Positions 6,253 through 13,817 of a stretch of 13,817 bases of DNA are shown here, one piece after another. The stretch is taken from assembly GCA_007130675.1 (NCBI GenBank), contig SLSB01000596.1:1-13817 (forward strand). The letters are read 5' to 3'. How positions within the stretch are numbered: the first letter of the stretch is position 1; every line of letters begins with the position of its first letter. Source of the stretch: Candidatus Hydrogenedentota bacterium. Its GTDB lineage: Bacteria; Hydrogenedentota; Hydrogenedentia; Hydrogenedentales; SLHB01. The notes beneath the pieces are model-generated. The model worked only from the letters and a program-made list of their open reading frames with translations, did not search any database and was not told where the DNA came from. The position numbers were made by a program, and so were the translations under genes.

Positions 6253-7056
6253 GTGTGCACGCATACTGATTTCCGTTTCATATCACTTCTGCTCTCCCTG
6301 GCAGCCCTGTGCGCCATGGGATGCGGACCGCGCGACACCGTATCAGCCATCGAGACTCCAATCCACCTGACATTGACCGCAGCCGATGGCGCACAGATTT
6401 CGGCAACGCTCTACCCCGCCCGCAAAGCGCAACACACCAGCGGGGTCGTATTGGTTCATGATAAGGGCGGAAATGCCGCGCAATGGAGCGAGTTTGCCCG
6501 CAGGCTTCAACGAAGCGGCATTGCCGCAATCGCATTCGACATGCGCGGGCACGGCGCGAGCACGAGCCCTGAGGGCGAGCCGGCGTCATTCCGCGACTTC
6601 ACCCCACACGACTGGCTGCAGGCAATATATGATATTCAAGCGGCCCGCAATGCGCTTCCGGCTCACGGCATTGACCCAGACAACCTCGCCGTCATGGGCG
6701 CCGGCATGGGCGCAAACCTCTCGGCACATTACGCCGCGCAGGATGAAACCATTCAGGCTCTTGTGTTGGTATCTCCTGGTCTCGAATACGACGGCGTAAC
6801 GATCCGAAAAGCATTCGAGGCTTACAAATTCCGGCCCTCACTGCTCGTCGCCACCGAAGGCGACACCTACGCCGCCTCTTCCGCCCAGACGCTCAAACGA
6901 CACGCCGCGACATTCTGTGATTTGCGCGAATACCCGGGAGGAACGCGCGGCATGGATATCATTCACTCGATGGCAAGTGCGCGCGAAGAGATTACCTTCT
7001 GGCTCGAGAGCATACTCCTGACCCCAAAATACGCCCCAGTCGAAGAAGAACCGTGA
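6253..7056 (+). CDS. Alpha/beta-hydrolase-fold lipoprotein, probably inactive
   Basis: The 267-residue product starts at GTG 6253 with a signal sequence (FRFISLLLSLAALCAMGC) ending in a non-classical lipobox AMGC, Cys24, so it is likely a lipoprotein. The fold is clear: strand and oxyanion loop VVLVHDKGGN (65-74), then AFDMRGHGAST (94-104), nucleophile elbow MGAGMGANLSA (148-158), SLLVATEGDTYA (196-207) with candidate Asp204, and YPGGTRGMDII (227-237) where the catalytic His loop falls. Relatives usually read GxSxG and xHGxx. Here the nucleophile position is Gly151 (GGC) and the His position Arg232 (CGC). It may be a binding or scaffold protein. No ribosome site is visible, because the terminator hairpin fills the space upstream; an internal Met22 would remove the signal. 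Confidence 0.8.
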   Translation: MCTHTDFRFISLLLSLAALCAMGCGPRDTVSAIETPIHLTLTAADGAQISATLYPARKAQHTSGVVLVHDKGGNAAQWSEFARRLQRSGIAAIAFDMRGHGASTSPEGEPASFRDFTPHDWLQAIYDIQAARNALPAHGIDPDNLAVMGAGMGANLSAHYAAQDETIQALVLVSPGLEYDGVTIRKAFEAYKFRPSLLVATEGDTYAASSAQTLKRHAATFCDLREYPGGTRGMDIIHSMASAREEITFWLESILLTPKYAPVEEEP

Positions 7057-7073
7057 ACACCAGGTGCGACAGC

Positions 7074-7102
7074 TTGACGCAGCCCCCCGAGCCGCATATA
7101 CT
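7074..7102 (+). promoter_or_regulatory. Near-consensus sigma-70 promoter
   Basis: TTGACG (7074-7079) and TATACT (7097-7102) are separated by exactly 17 bases, each one or two mismatches from consensus. Transcription would start near 7109, about 47 bases before the GTG at 7156. It is the best promoter in the window and points at the small charged-protein gene. Confidence 0.7.
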
Positions 7103-7155
7103 GCGCACCGTGAATTGTGCGGTAGTGGATAATCTTGCAGAATTGGGGTAGCGAC

Positions 7156-7392
7156 GTGTCAGAAAAAGGACACAATCCAGGGTTTTTCAAAGATCAGTCG
7201 GGCGAATTGCAACAGGAACGCCGCAAGAATGGCGACCGCCGCAAGCGCGACGTACCATTCGAGCACGAAGACCGGCGCCGAAGTTCGCGGCGCCAGGCCG
7301 ACCTCGAGATTGTCGAACGCGAACACAAACAGATGATCGAGGAGGCCCTCGAGGAATTCGCAGCCGAACACGATCAGGAACACCGCCCCTGA
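7156..7392 (+). CDS. Small, highly charged hypothetical protein (78 aa)
   Basis: Start GTG 7156 has GGGG (7145-7148) seven bases upstream. A TTG at 7135 in the same frame is less likely. The product is almost free of hydrophobic core. A basic stretch with ERRKNGDRRKRD and EDRRRSSRRQ (about 21-49) is followed by an acidic amphipathic helix, EIVEREHKQMIEEALEEFA (about 51-69). The ERRxxxDRR pattern is common in small bacterial proteins of unknown role. It looks like a helical or partly disordered protein that could bind RNA, DNA or a protein partner. I do not recognise a family. The strong promoter directly upstream supports expression. A hydrophobic frame on the opposite strand is a shadow. Confidence 0.65.
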   Translation: MSEKGHNPGFFKDQSGELQQERRKNGDRRKRDVPFEHEDRRRSSRRQADLEIVEREHKQMIEEALEEFAAEHDQEHRP

Positions 7393-7490
7393 CGACCAGC
7401 ATCGCAGGAAGGGGGTTCCGGAAGTGTGCGCGGCGCGAGGCAAGAGGACGCCTCAGGCTCTGTCAAAGACAGCGCGGCGCAAGAACGAAA

Positions 7491-8786
7491 TCAGCGTGAT
7501 TCCGCGAGCACACGGTCTGCCCGCCGTTTAAGCTCCGACGCCGTCTCTTCGGCCGTCTTGACGCCGTTCAAGACGCCCGCGACCGCATTCTCTATCAGTC
7601 CGCGCACTTCCTGCCATCCCGGCACATTCGGTTCGGACTTCGCAAACGCCAGACAGTCGAACGGCACTCGGTTATAGGGCCATTCCTCCCAGAATGCTTG
7701 AATGCGCGGGTCTTGCGCGGCCGACTTGCGCATCGGCAGATATCCCGTCCCGAGCGCCCAACGCACCGTGATCTCGGGCGACGTGAAATATTTGGTAAAC
7801 TCCCATGCCGCCCGTTCGTGCTCGGGCGTGGTCGTAAAGATATTGACGTTCGGGCCATAGAGAACGGTCTTTGGATTGTCGGGATCCGCCTGAGGAATGA
7901 CAGCCATGCCCCAGGCTTCAGTCTCGATCAGCATCGCGGTATAGGTGCGGTGTGAACTCGAGCGAAAGAAAAAGGCGACCTTGTCTTGCGCAAAATCGGA
8001 ACGGTCGTCGAAGCGGTGCGCCAGAATCTGATAGGCCAGATTTTCCTTGCCGAGCGTTTCGTAAAGACTCAATACGGCCAGCGATTCCGGCGAATCGAAC
8101 AGGCTTTCACCGTTGGCATACACTTCTCCGCCCATGCTGTACACCATCCCGTTAAACGTCGAGGCGTCGACCGCCACGGCATAGGCCGGCCGGCCCGTGC
8201 GCCGCTTGATCTCCCTGCATTGTTCCAGAAATTCATCCCACGTGCGCGGGGGCGCATCAAGCCCTGCCGCGGCCATCACGCGCTTATTGAAATACAGCAT
8301 CAGCACCGATTTGCAGAAGGGAAACGAATACATCGCATTGCCAAGCGACGGATACCGGTTGGTTTCGAGCAGCACGGGAAAGAAATCGTCCAGTTCTTCT
8401 TGAGTGAGGCCGCTCTCCGGGTCGTTCACAAAAGGATCAAGCGGCACGATGGCCCCGGATTGCGCATACACCGTAGTCATGCTTTGATACCCGACCGCCA
8501 TGGCGGGCACCGTGCGGGCCTGGATACTCGTCATGATCTTGCGAAAGATCTCGCTGTACCCGCCCACATAATCGGCCTTAACGGGGACGCCGTCGCGCCC
8601 TGCGTTGAACTCGGCGATGATACTCTCGAGCAGCTCGCGGTTTTCGTCGGTCTGTCGGTCCCAGAACAAGGCGGCATCGGGGTCGATCGGGCGAAACTCC
8701 TTCGGGACTCCGCAGCCGGACGTCATGACCCACATTGCCACAACGCCCAGAACCGCCGCCGCATATGCCGTGCGTCGATAAGTCAT
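7491..8786 (-). CDS. ABC transporter sugar-type solute-binding lipoprotein
   Basis: The 431-residue product is a family 1 extracellular solute-binding protein of the UgpB/MalE type. The N-terminus MTYRRTAYAAAVLGVVAMWVM leads to TSGC, with Cys25 as lipidation site. Next come ALFWDRQTDENRELLESIIAEFN, AVGYQSMTTVYAQSGAIVPL (the typical first hinge), YSFPFCKSVLMLYFNKRVM with AAAGLDAPPRTWDEF, a middle lobe with VAFFFRSSS, and the usual late HERAAWEFTKYFTSPE and TGYLPMRKSA. Substrate is probably a sugar, oligosaccharide or glycerophosphodiester and cannot be fixed. The start at 8786 overlaps the permease stop by four bases (ATGA). A 32-residue longer reading would lie inside the permease gene. It is the last gene of a three-gene operon, an unusual place for the binding protein. 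Confidence 0.92.
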   Translation of the reverse strand: MTYRRTAYAAAVLGVVAMWVMTSGCGVPKEFRPIDPDAALFWDRQTDENRELLESIIAEFNAGRDGVPVKADYVGGYSEIFRKIMTSIQARTVPAMAVGYQSMTTVYAQSGAIVPLDPFVNDPESGLTQEELDDFFPVLLETNRYPSLGNAMYSFPFCKSVLMLYFNKRVMAAAGLDAPPRTWDEFLEQCREIKRRTGRPAYAVAVDASTFNGMVYSMGGEVYANGESLFDSPESLAVLSLYETLGKENLAYQILAHRFDDRSDFAQDKVAFFFRSSSHRTYTAMLIETEAWGMAVIPQADPDNPKTVLYGPNVNIFTTTPEHERAAWEFTKYFTSPEITVRWALGTGYLPMRKSAAQDPRIQAFWEEWPYNRVPFDCLAFAKSEPNVPGWQEVRGLIENAVAGVLNGVKTAEETASELKRRADRVLAESR

Positions 8787-9598
8787 CCTTTGATTCCCGC
8801 GCTGATAGCGCTCTCGAGAAAATGCCGCTGCGCCGCGAAGTATAGCGCCACTGTCGGGAGGATAACAACGGTCGCCGCGCACATAAGCAGATGCAGCCGA
8901 ACGCCTTCATCCGACGAGAACAAGGTCAGCCCTACCTGCACAACCCGCATGCGATCGCTGTCGGTCACCACCAGCGGCCACATCAGCGCGTTGTAACTGG
9001 CCAGGAACGCAAACAAACCAACCGTCACCGCGGCAGGCTTGACCAAAGGCATCGCAATCCAGACCAGAAACCGCAAATGACCGCACCCGTCCACTTTGGC
9101 TGCATCAAAATAGTCCGAGGGCAAGCTCATGAACGCCTGCCGCATGAAAAATATCGAAAACGCGTTGGCGCACCAAGGAACTATCAGCGCGGCATAGGTG
9201 TCTTTCCAACCCAGCCGGGTGATCAGCATGAAGTTTGGAATAAGCGTCACCTCGAACGGAACCATCATCGTCGCCAGCACCAGGCTGAACAAGACGCCCC
9301 GGCCCGGGAAATCGAGGCGCGCAAACGTATACCCCGCAAGCATCGAAGTCACCACAACAGCCGCCGTCACGCTGAATGCAACCAGAAACGAATTGTAGAA
9401 ATAGCGGACGAACTGCGGCGCCTGTTGAAACATCAACACAAAATTGCTCCACATCCACTGTTCAGGAAAGATGCCGAGCCCCGGCGACAGCGCTTCGGCC
9501 TCCGACTTGAGCGCCGTCGCCACCATCCAGACGAAAGGAAACGTGGTTCCAATCGCCCCAAGCGTCAGCACCGCGTATAGGGTTATGCTGCGCATCAT
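8783..9598 (-). CDS. ABC sugar transporter permease, MalG/UgpE type
   Basis: The 271-residue inner-membrane protein belongs to the binding-protein-dependent permease family. It opens MMRSITLYAVLTLGAIGTTF (first membrane span), then FPFVWMVATALKSEAEAL and FVRYFYNSFLVAFSVTAAVV, the MalG-like pattern. The EAA loop that docks the ATPase reads DYFDAAKVDGCGHLRFLVWI followed by AMPL, and ends in PALVKPA-like residues. The close HFLESAISAGIKG is characteristic of this subfamily. ATG 9598 overlaps the TGA of the upstream permease (ATGA); the second ATG at 9595 is also possible. Its stop overlaps the binding-protein start the same way, so the three genes are translationally coupled. Confidence 0.93.
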   Translation of the reverse strand: MMRSITLYAVLTLGAIGTTFPFVWMVATALKSEAEALSPGLGIFPEQWMWSNFVLMFQQAPQFVRYFYNSFLVAFSVTAAVVVTSMLAGYTFARLDFPGRGVLFSLVLATMMVPFEVTLIPNFMLITRLGWKDTYAALIVPWCANAFSIFFMRQAFMSLPSDYFDAAKVDGCGHLRFLVWIAMPLVKPAAVTVGLFAFLASYNALMWPLVVTDSDRMRVVQVGLTLFSSDEGVRLHLLMCAATVVILPTVALYFAAQRHFLESAISAGIKG

Positions 9599-10647
9599 TC
9601 GTAGTGCACCCACCTGCCTGCAATGCGCCATTGCAGCACGGTCATCAGAACAATGCCGAGGGCCAGAAGGGTAGCCACCGCCGCTCCGTAGCCGATGCGG
9701 CCGAATTCGTAGAAGTTCGCATAGATGTAGACCGTCAGATTTTGAGTCGTGTCTTGAGGACCCCGGCCCGTGCCGGTCATCGCATAAAAACTGTTGAACG
9801 CCTGAAAAGCCTTGATGGTGCTCACAACAAGCAGGAAGAAGAGCGTGGGCGACAGAATCGGCAGCGTGACCGCACGTGTTGTCTGCCGCCAGTTGGCGCC
9901 GTCGATGCGCGCGGCCTCCTCGAGTTCGCGGGGAATGGCGGTCAGGCCCGCGAGAAAGATCACCACCATGAACCCACTCGAATGCCAAACCTCGAACGCC
10001 ATCACGCAGAACAGAGCCAGGCTCGGTCCGATGTCATGCCGAATCCAGCCGTTCGTAAGAAGGTGCAACACCCCCCGCGATTCCAGCAGCCAGATCTGAG
10101 GTTGCAGCCCCAGCAGTTGCAGAAACGCGTTCACCGGCCCGTCTTGCGGATGCAGCATCGCCGCCCATACCGTAGCCGAAGCAACCACCGCCGTGATGTA
10201 AGGCAGAAAGTACAGCGTACGGAACAGGCCGCGGCCCCGCACAATCCGATACAGCAGTGACGCTATCAAAAAGCTGACCGCCATCGTGACGGGTATCGTT
10301 CCGACAACGTAATACAGCGTGACGAGAAGACTGTTCCAGAAGGAGGGCTCCGTCACTGCCCGGGCATAGTTGCCTAACGCGAAGAACGTCCGCTCCGGAC
10401 GTCTGTAGTTGAACAAGCTGAGGTACACGGCGAAGAACAGCGGAAAAACACCAAACATGCCCAGAATTGCAAACACGGGAGACAGCAGAAAGCCCGCCAA
10501 TGGCGCGTCGCGCCACCGCTTGCCGCGTATCGCGTCAAAAAGCCCATCCAGCGCGGCCAATACCCGGTCGAGCCCGTCAAGAAGAGGCCGGTGAAGCGCT
10601 CCAACTACTATGGCTGCCGCAAACACTCCAAGTATCTGTGCCCACAC
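9595..10647 (-). CDS. ABC sugar transporter permease, MalF/UgpA type
   Basis: I choose GTG 10647 (350 aa). A perfect TTGACA at 10717-10722 would put transcription start inside the longer 396-residue reading, and GGAGGGGAG (10659-10667) lies upstream of this GTG, although 11 bases is a long spacing. The protein begins with an extra hydrophobic span (WAQILGVFAAAIVVGAL) and a polar linker before the usual first span, LLSPVFAILGMFGVFPLFF. A TLYYVVGTIPVTMAVSF span, TLYFLPYITAVVASATVW, and the EAA loop ELEEAARIDGANWRQTTRAV-TLP follow, then PTLFFLLVVSTIKAFQAF. It pairs with the MalG-type permease to form the channel. No ATPase gene is present, so a shared MsiK/UgpC-type ATPase elsewhere is likely. 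Confidence 0.9.
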   Translation of the reverse strand: MWAQILGVFAAAIVVGALHRPLLDGLDRVLAALDGLFDAIRGKRWRDAPLAGFLLSPVFAILGMFGVFPLFFAVYLSLFNYRRPERTFFALGNYARAVTEPSFWNSLLVTLYYVVGTIPVTMAVSFLIASLLYRIVRGRGLFRTLYFLPYITAVVASATVWAAMLHPQDGPVNAFLQLLGLQPQIWLLESRGVLHLLTNGWIRHDIGPSLALFCVMAFEVWHSSGFMVVIFLAGLTAIPRELEEAARIDGANWRQTTRAVTLPILSPTLFFLLVVSTIKAFQAFNSFYAMTGTGRGPQDTTQNLTVYIYANFYEFGRIGYGAAVATLLALGIVLMTVLQWRIAGRWVHYE

Positions 10648-10692
10648 GATACGACGTTCTCCCCTCCGGCCCACGCAAAACAAGGCAAAAAT

Positions 10693-10722
10693 ACCGTACG
10701 GCCTGCGCCGGCACATTGTCAA
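10693..10722 (-). promoter_or_regulatory. Candidate promoter of the ABC importer operon
   Basis: On the minus strand a perfect TTGACA (10722-10717) is followed after 18 bases by TACGGT (10698-10693). The -35 is excellent and the -10 poor. Start of transcription would be near 10686, giving a leader of about 40 bases to GTG 10647. Confidence 0.4.
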
Positions 10723-10812
10723 TGCGCCGCCCACGGCCTCCAACGGACACGCAACACCATCCGAACACCGATGCCAGAAAGACAAAATGAGCCAAATCGA
10801 CGGATAAGCATC

Positions 10813-10847
10813 AATAAAAACCGAGCCAGCACCGGGTGACGCCGGTG
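10813..10847 (-). terminator. Possible terminator of waaA
   Basis: On the minus strand CACCGG-CGTCAC-CCGGTG (10847-10830) is followed, after nine bases, by TTTTTATT near 10820-10813. The gap between stem and T-run makes it a weak candidate. It lies about 50 bases past the waaA stop codon. Confidence 0.35.
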
Positions 10848-10898
10848 ACCGGATTATCGAGCGGCATTTTGCCGACGACCTCCCAAAACACAGACGTC

Positions 10899-12155
10899 TC
10901 AGCCGGAATCCAGGAATCGCTCGAGAAGGGCCAGAGAACGGCCGACAGCACCCCGATTGGCACTCACAGCGGCACGACCATTAGACGCAAGCCGTTCGCG
11001 CCTCTCAGGGGCGTCCAGCAGCTCTCTCAGCGTTTCCGGCAGTGCTTCTGAAGTTACCTCGAGTGCCCCGCCGTTACTCAGAAGGGCGGTCACTGGATCA
11101 ATGACACTGCTCATATAGGGGCCGAACACCGTGGGGATGCCGAGAGCCGCGGATTCCAACGGATTGTGCCCGTCATCCTTCGGGCGAAAACTGTCGCAAA
11201 TCACGGCAATGCTTGCGAGCGCATAGAACGCGCACAACTCGCCCATCACATCGACGACGAGCACCCGCTCTCCCGCCGGAGCACGGCCCTTCAGCGTCTC
11301 CGAACGCAACAACAGCGGCTCGTCAAACGCGGCACAGACCCTGCCAGTGCGCTCGATATGCCGGGGCACAAGCACGAGCCGCAAGTCAGGGCAATGGTCG
11401 CGCAGATGTGCCCAGCACTGAACCGCCAGGGGGATATCCGCGGTGTGCACGCTGCCAAAGACCACCACCGGGCAGTTCCGGGGGATTCCCATCGCCTCGC
11501 GAAGAGCGTTGATCTGGGTTTCGGGAAACTCCGTGCGCACCCCCTCGAACTTCGTACACCCGGTAACATGCACAGCGTCTGGGGGAGCCCCGAGGGCGCG
11601 CATTCGTTCCGCATACTCTTCATTCTGCACGCACGCCGCTGATAGATCGGCGAACACCGGTCGCCAGAACCGCCGCAGGCGCCAATACCCGGGATAATGC
11701 TCATCGCTGATGCGCCCGTTAAGAACAGCCACGGGAATACCTGCCTGACGCGTCATGCGGATCGCGTTGGGCCACACTTCGGTCTCGAGCAGCACGAGCA
11801 TGCGCGGCTGGATGCGGTCGAGAAAACGGCGAACACACAACCGATGGTCAAAAGGGAACCACGTCACCGGAAATGAGAGGGTCTCGGCCTGCTGTTTGCC
11901 GGAGATGGTCGAGGTCGTCAGCAAGAGCGGCACATCCGGCCACCGTGCGGCCATGGCCTCGAGAATGGGCCGGGCCGCGTTGACCTCCCCCACGCTGCAT
12001 GCCTGCAACCAGATAGGGCGCTGGCCCACAGTATCTGGTCGCCGCGGAGCAAACCGGCCCAGCAAAGGGCGGTGTTTCGGGCGCGCCGCCAGATACGCGA
12101 CCCCCGGCGCCGCCGCAAGCGAAGTCAATACATCATAGGTAAAGAGTAAAGGCAT
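10899..12155 (-). CDS. waaA: 3-deoxy-D-manno-octulosonic acid (Kdo) transferase
   Basis: The 418-residue product is a GT30 glycosyltransferase that adds Kdo from CMP-Kdo to lipid A precursor at the inner face of the cytoplasmic membrane. Marks in order are a hydrophobic start (VLTSLAAAPGVAYLA); IWLQACSVGEVNA (48-60), where Glu57 is the expected catalytic base; TTSTISGKQQA (80-90); LLETEVWPN (122-130); VLNGRIS (144-150); VTGCTKFEG (197-205); FGSVHTADI (233-241); LVPRHIER (262-269); MGELCAFYALASIAVICDSF (304-323); and GHNPLESAALGIPTVFGP (329-346). Length is normal. The loop before GHNPLE reads ICDSFRPKDD where many homologues have FVGGS-type residues, a mild divergence. ATG 12155 has GAGG four bases upstream. 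The start lies 12 bases after the secretin terminator. Its presence shows a diderm envelope with Kdo-containing LPS. Confidence 0.95.
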   Translation of the reverse strand: MPLLFTYDVLTSLAAAPGVAYLAARPKHRPLLGRFAPRRPDTVGQRPIWLQACSVGEVNAARPILEAMAARWPDVPLLLTTSTISGKQQAETLSFPVTWFPFDHRLCVRRFLDRIQPRMLVLLETEVWPNAIRMTRQAGIPVAVLNGRISDEHYPGYWRLRRFWRPVFADLSAACVQNEEYAERMRALGAPPDAVHVTGCTKFEGVRTEFPETQINALREAMGIPRNCPVVVFGSVHTADIPLAVQCWAHLRDHCPDLRLVLVPRHIERTGRVCAAFDEPLLLRSETLKGRAPAGERVLVVDVMGELCAFYALASIAVICDSFRPKDDGHNPLESAALGIPTVFGPYMSSVIDPVTALLSNGGALEVTSEALPETLRELLDAPERRERLASNGRAAVSANRGAVGRSLALLERFLDSG

Positions 12156-12167
12156 GCCGCCTCACAC

Positions 12168-12207
12168 AAAAAGGGCGGCCAACAGCACGAAGCCGTCTTG
12201 ACCGCCC
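12168..12207 (-). terminator. Intrinsic terminator after the secretin gene
   Basis: On the minus strand GGGCGGTCAA (12207-12198) pairs with TTGGCCGCCC (12182-12173) with one mismatch, directly followed by TTTTT (12172-12168). It lies 28 bases after the secretin stop and ends 12 bases before the waaA start. Confidence 0.75.
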
Positions 12208-12234
12208 AAGTTCCAACCACTGGCCGAAACCTGA

Positions 12235-13817
<1,583 letters not shown>

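Noticed and set aside
7159..7443. Hydrophobic 94-residue minus-strand frame
   Set aside because: It is the shadow of the charged plus-strand protein, which has a promoter and ribosome site; the hydrophobicity follows from antisense of Glu/Arg codons.
7460..7472. CTGTC-AAA-GACAG as terminator of the ABC operon
   Set aside because: The stem is only five pairs and no T-run follows on the minus strand.
8787..8882. 32-residue extension of the solute-binding protein
   Set aside because: It would precede the signal peptide and sit within the permease gene; ATG 8786 gives a normal lipoprotein signal.
9599..9988. 130-residue N-terminal extension of the MalG-type permease
   Set aside because: It lies inside the upstream permease gene in another frame; the ATGA junction at 9598 is the natural start.

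Overview
The window looks like chromosomal DNA of a Gram-negative (diderm), GC-rich, probably free-living heterotrophic bacterium. The outer membrane is implied by a Kdo transferase (WaaA) and a secretin. A DUF1080 hydrolase, a NamZ-type muramidase, a stand-alone SCP-2 protein and a Gly/Met-rich secretin would suit the Planctomycetota / Hydrogenedentota / Lentisphaerota range. That placement is inference: no rRNA or universal marker is present. I see no IS element, integrase, CRISPR array, tRNA or rRNA.

Left part (1-4873). The 3' end of a DUF1080 (3-keto-glycoside hydrolase type) gene is followed by about 470 bp of noncoding DNA packed with perfect hairpins. Next come a minus-strand ketopantoate-reductase-family gene and a divergent small plus-strand gene (65 aa). 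A 728-aa minus-strand protein follows, which fuses a beta-lactamase-fold serine hydrolase to a NamZ (DUF1343) exo-muramidase domain. It brings together activities that B. subtilis encodes as separate neighbouring genes (amiE and namZ). About 390 bp without a recognisable gene follows.

Middle part (4874-7392). A minus-strand gene encodes an 82-aa protein made almost only of KKKxAA repeats, like a histone H1 tail. About 765 bp of noncoding DNA separates it from a plus-strand SCP-2 domain gene with a structured leader. A terminator-like hairpin leads straight into a plus-strand lipoprotein of the alpha/beta-hydrolase fold in which both the nucleophile serine and the catalytic histidine appear to be replaced. 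A small, very charged 78-aa protein follows, behind a near-consensus sigma-70 promoter.

Right part (7491-13817), all on the minus strand and read right to left. A secretin, cut by the window end, carries long GGM repeats. A terminator and waaA come next. Then there is a carbohydrate-type ABC importer operon in the order permease, permease, solute-binding lipoprotein. Its genes overlap by ATGA junctions and it has no ATPase gene.

The genes do not form one pathway. Themes that recur are envelope and cell-wall functions (WaaA, secretin, serine hydrolase-NamZ) and carbohydrate uptake or breakdown (DUF1080, ABC importer). The least ordinary items are the serine hydrolase-NamZ fusion, the apparently dead hydrolase, the pure lysine-repeat protein, and two terminator-like hairpins placed directly in front of the next gene's start.
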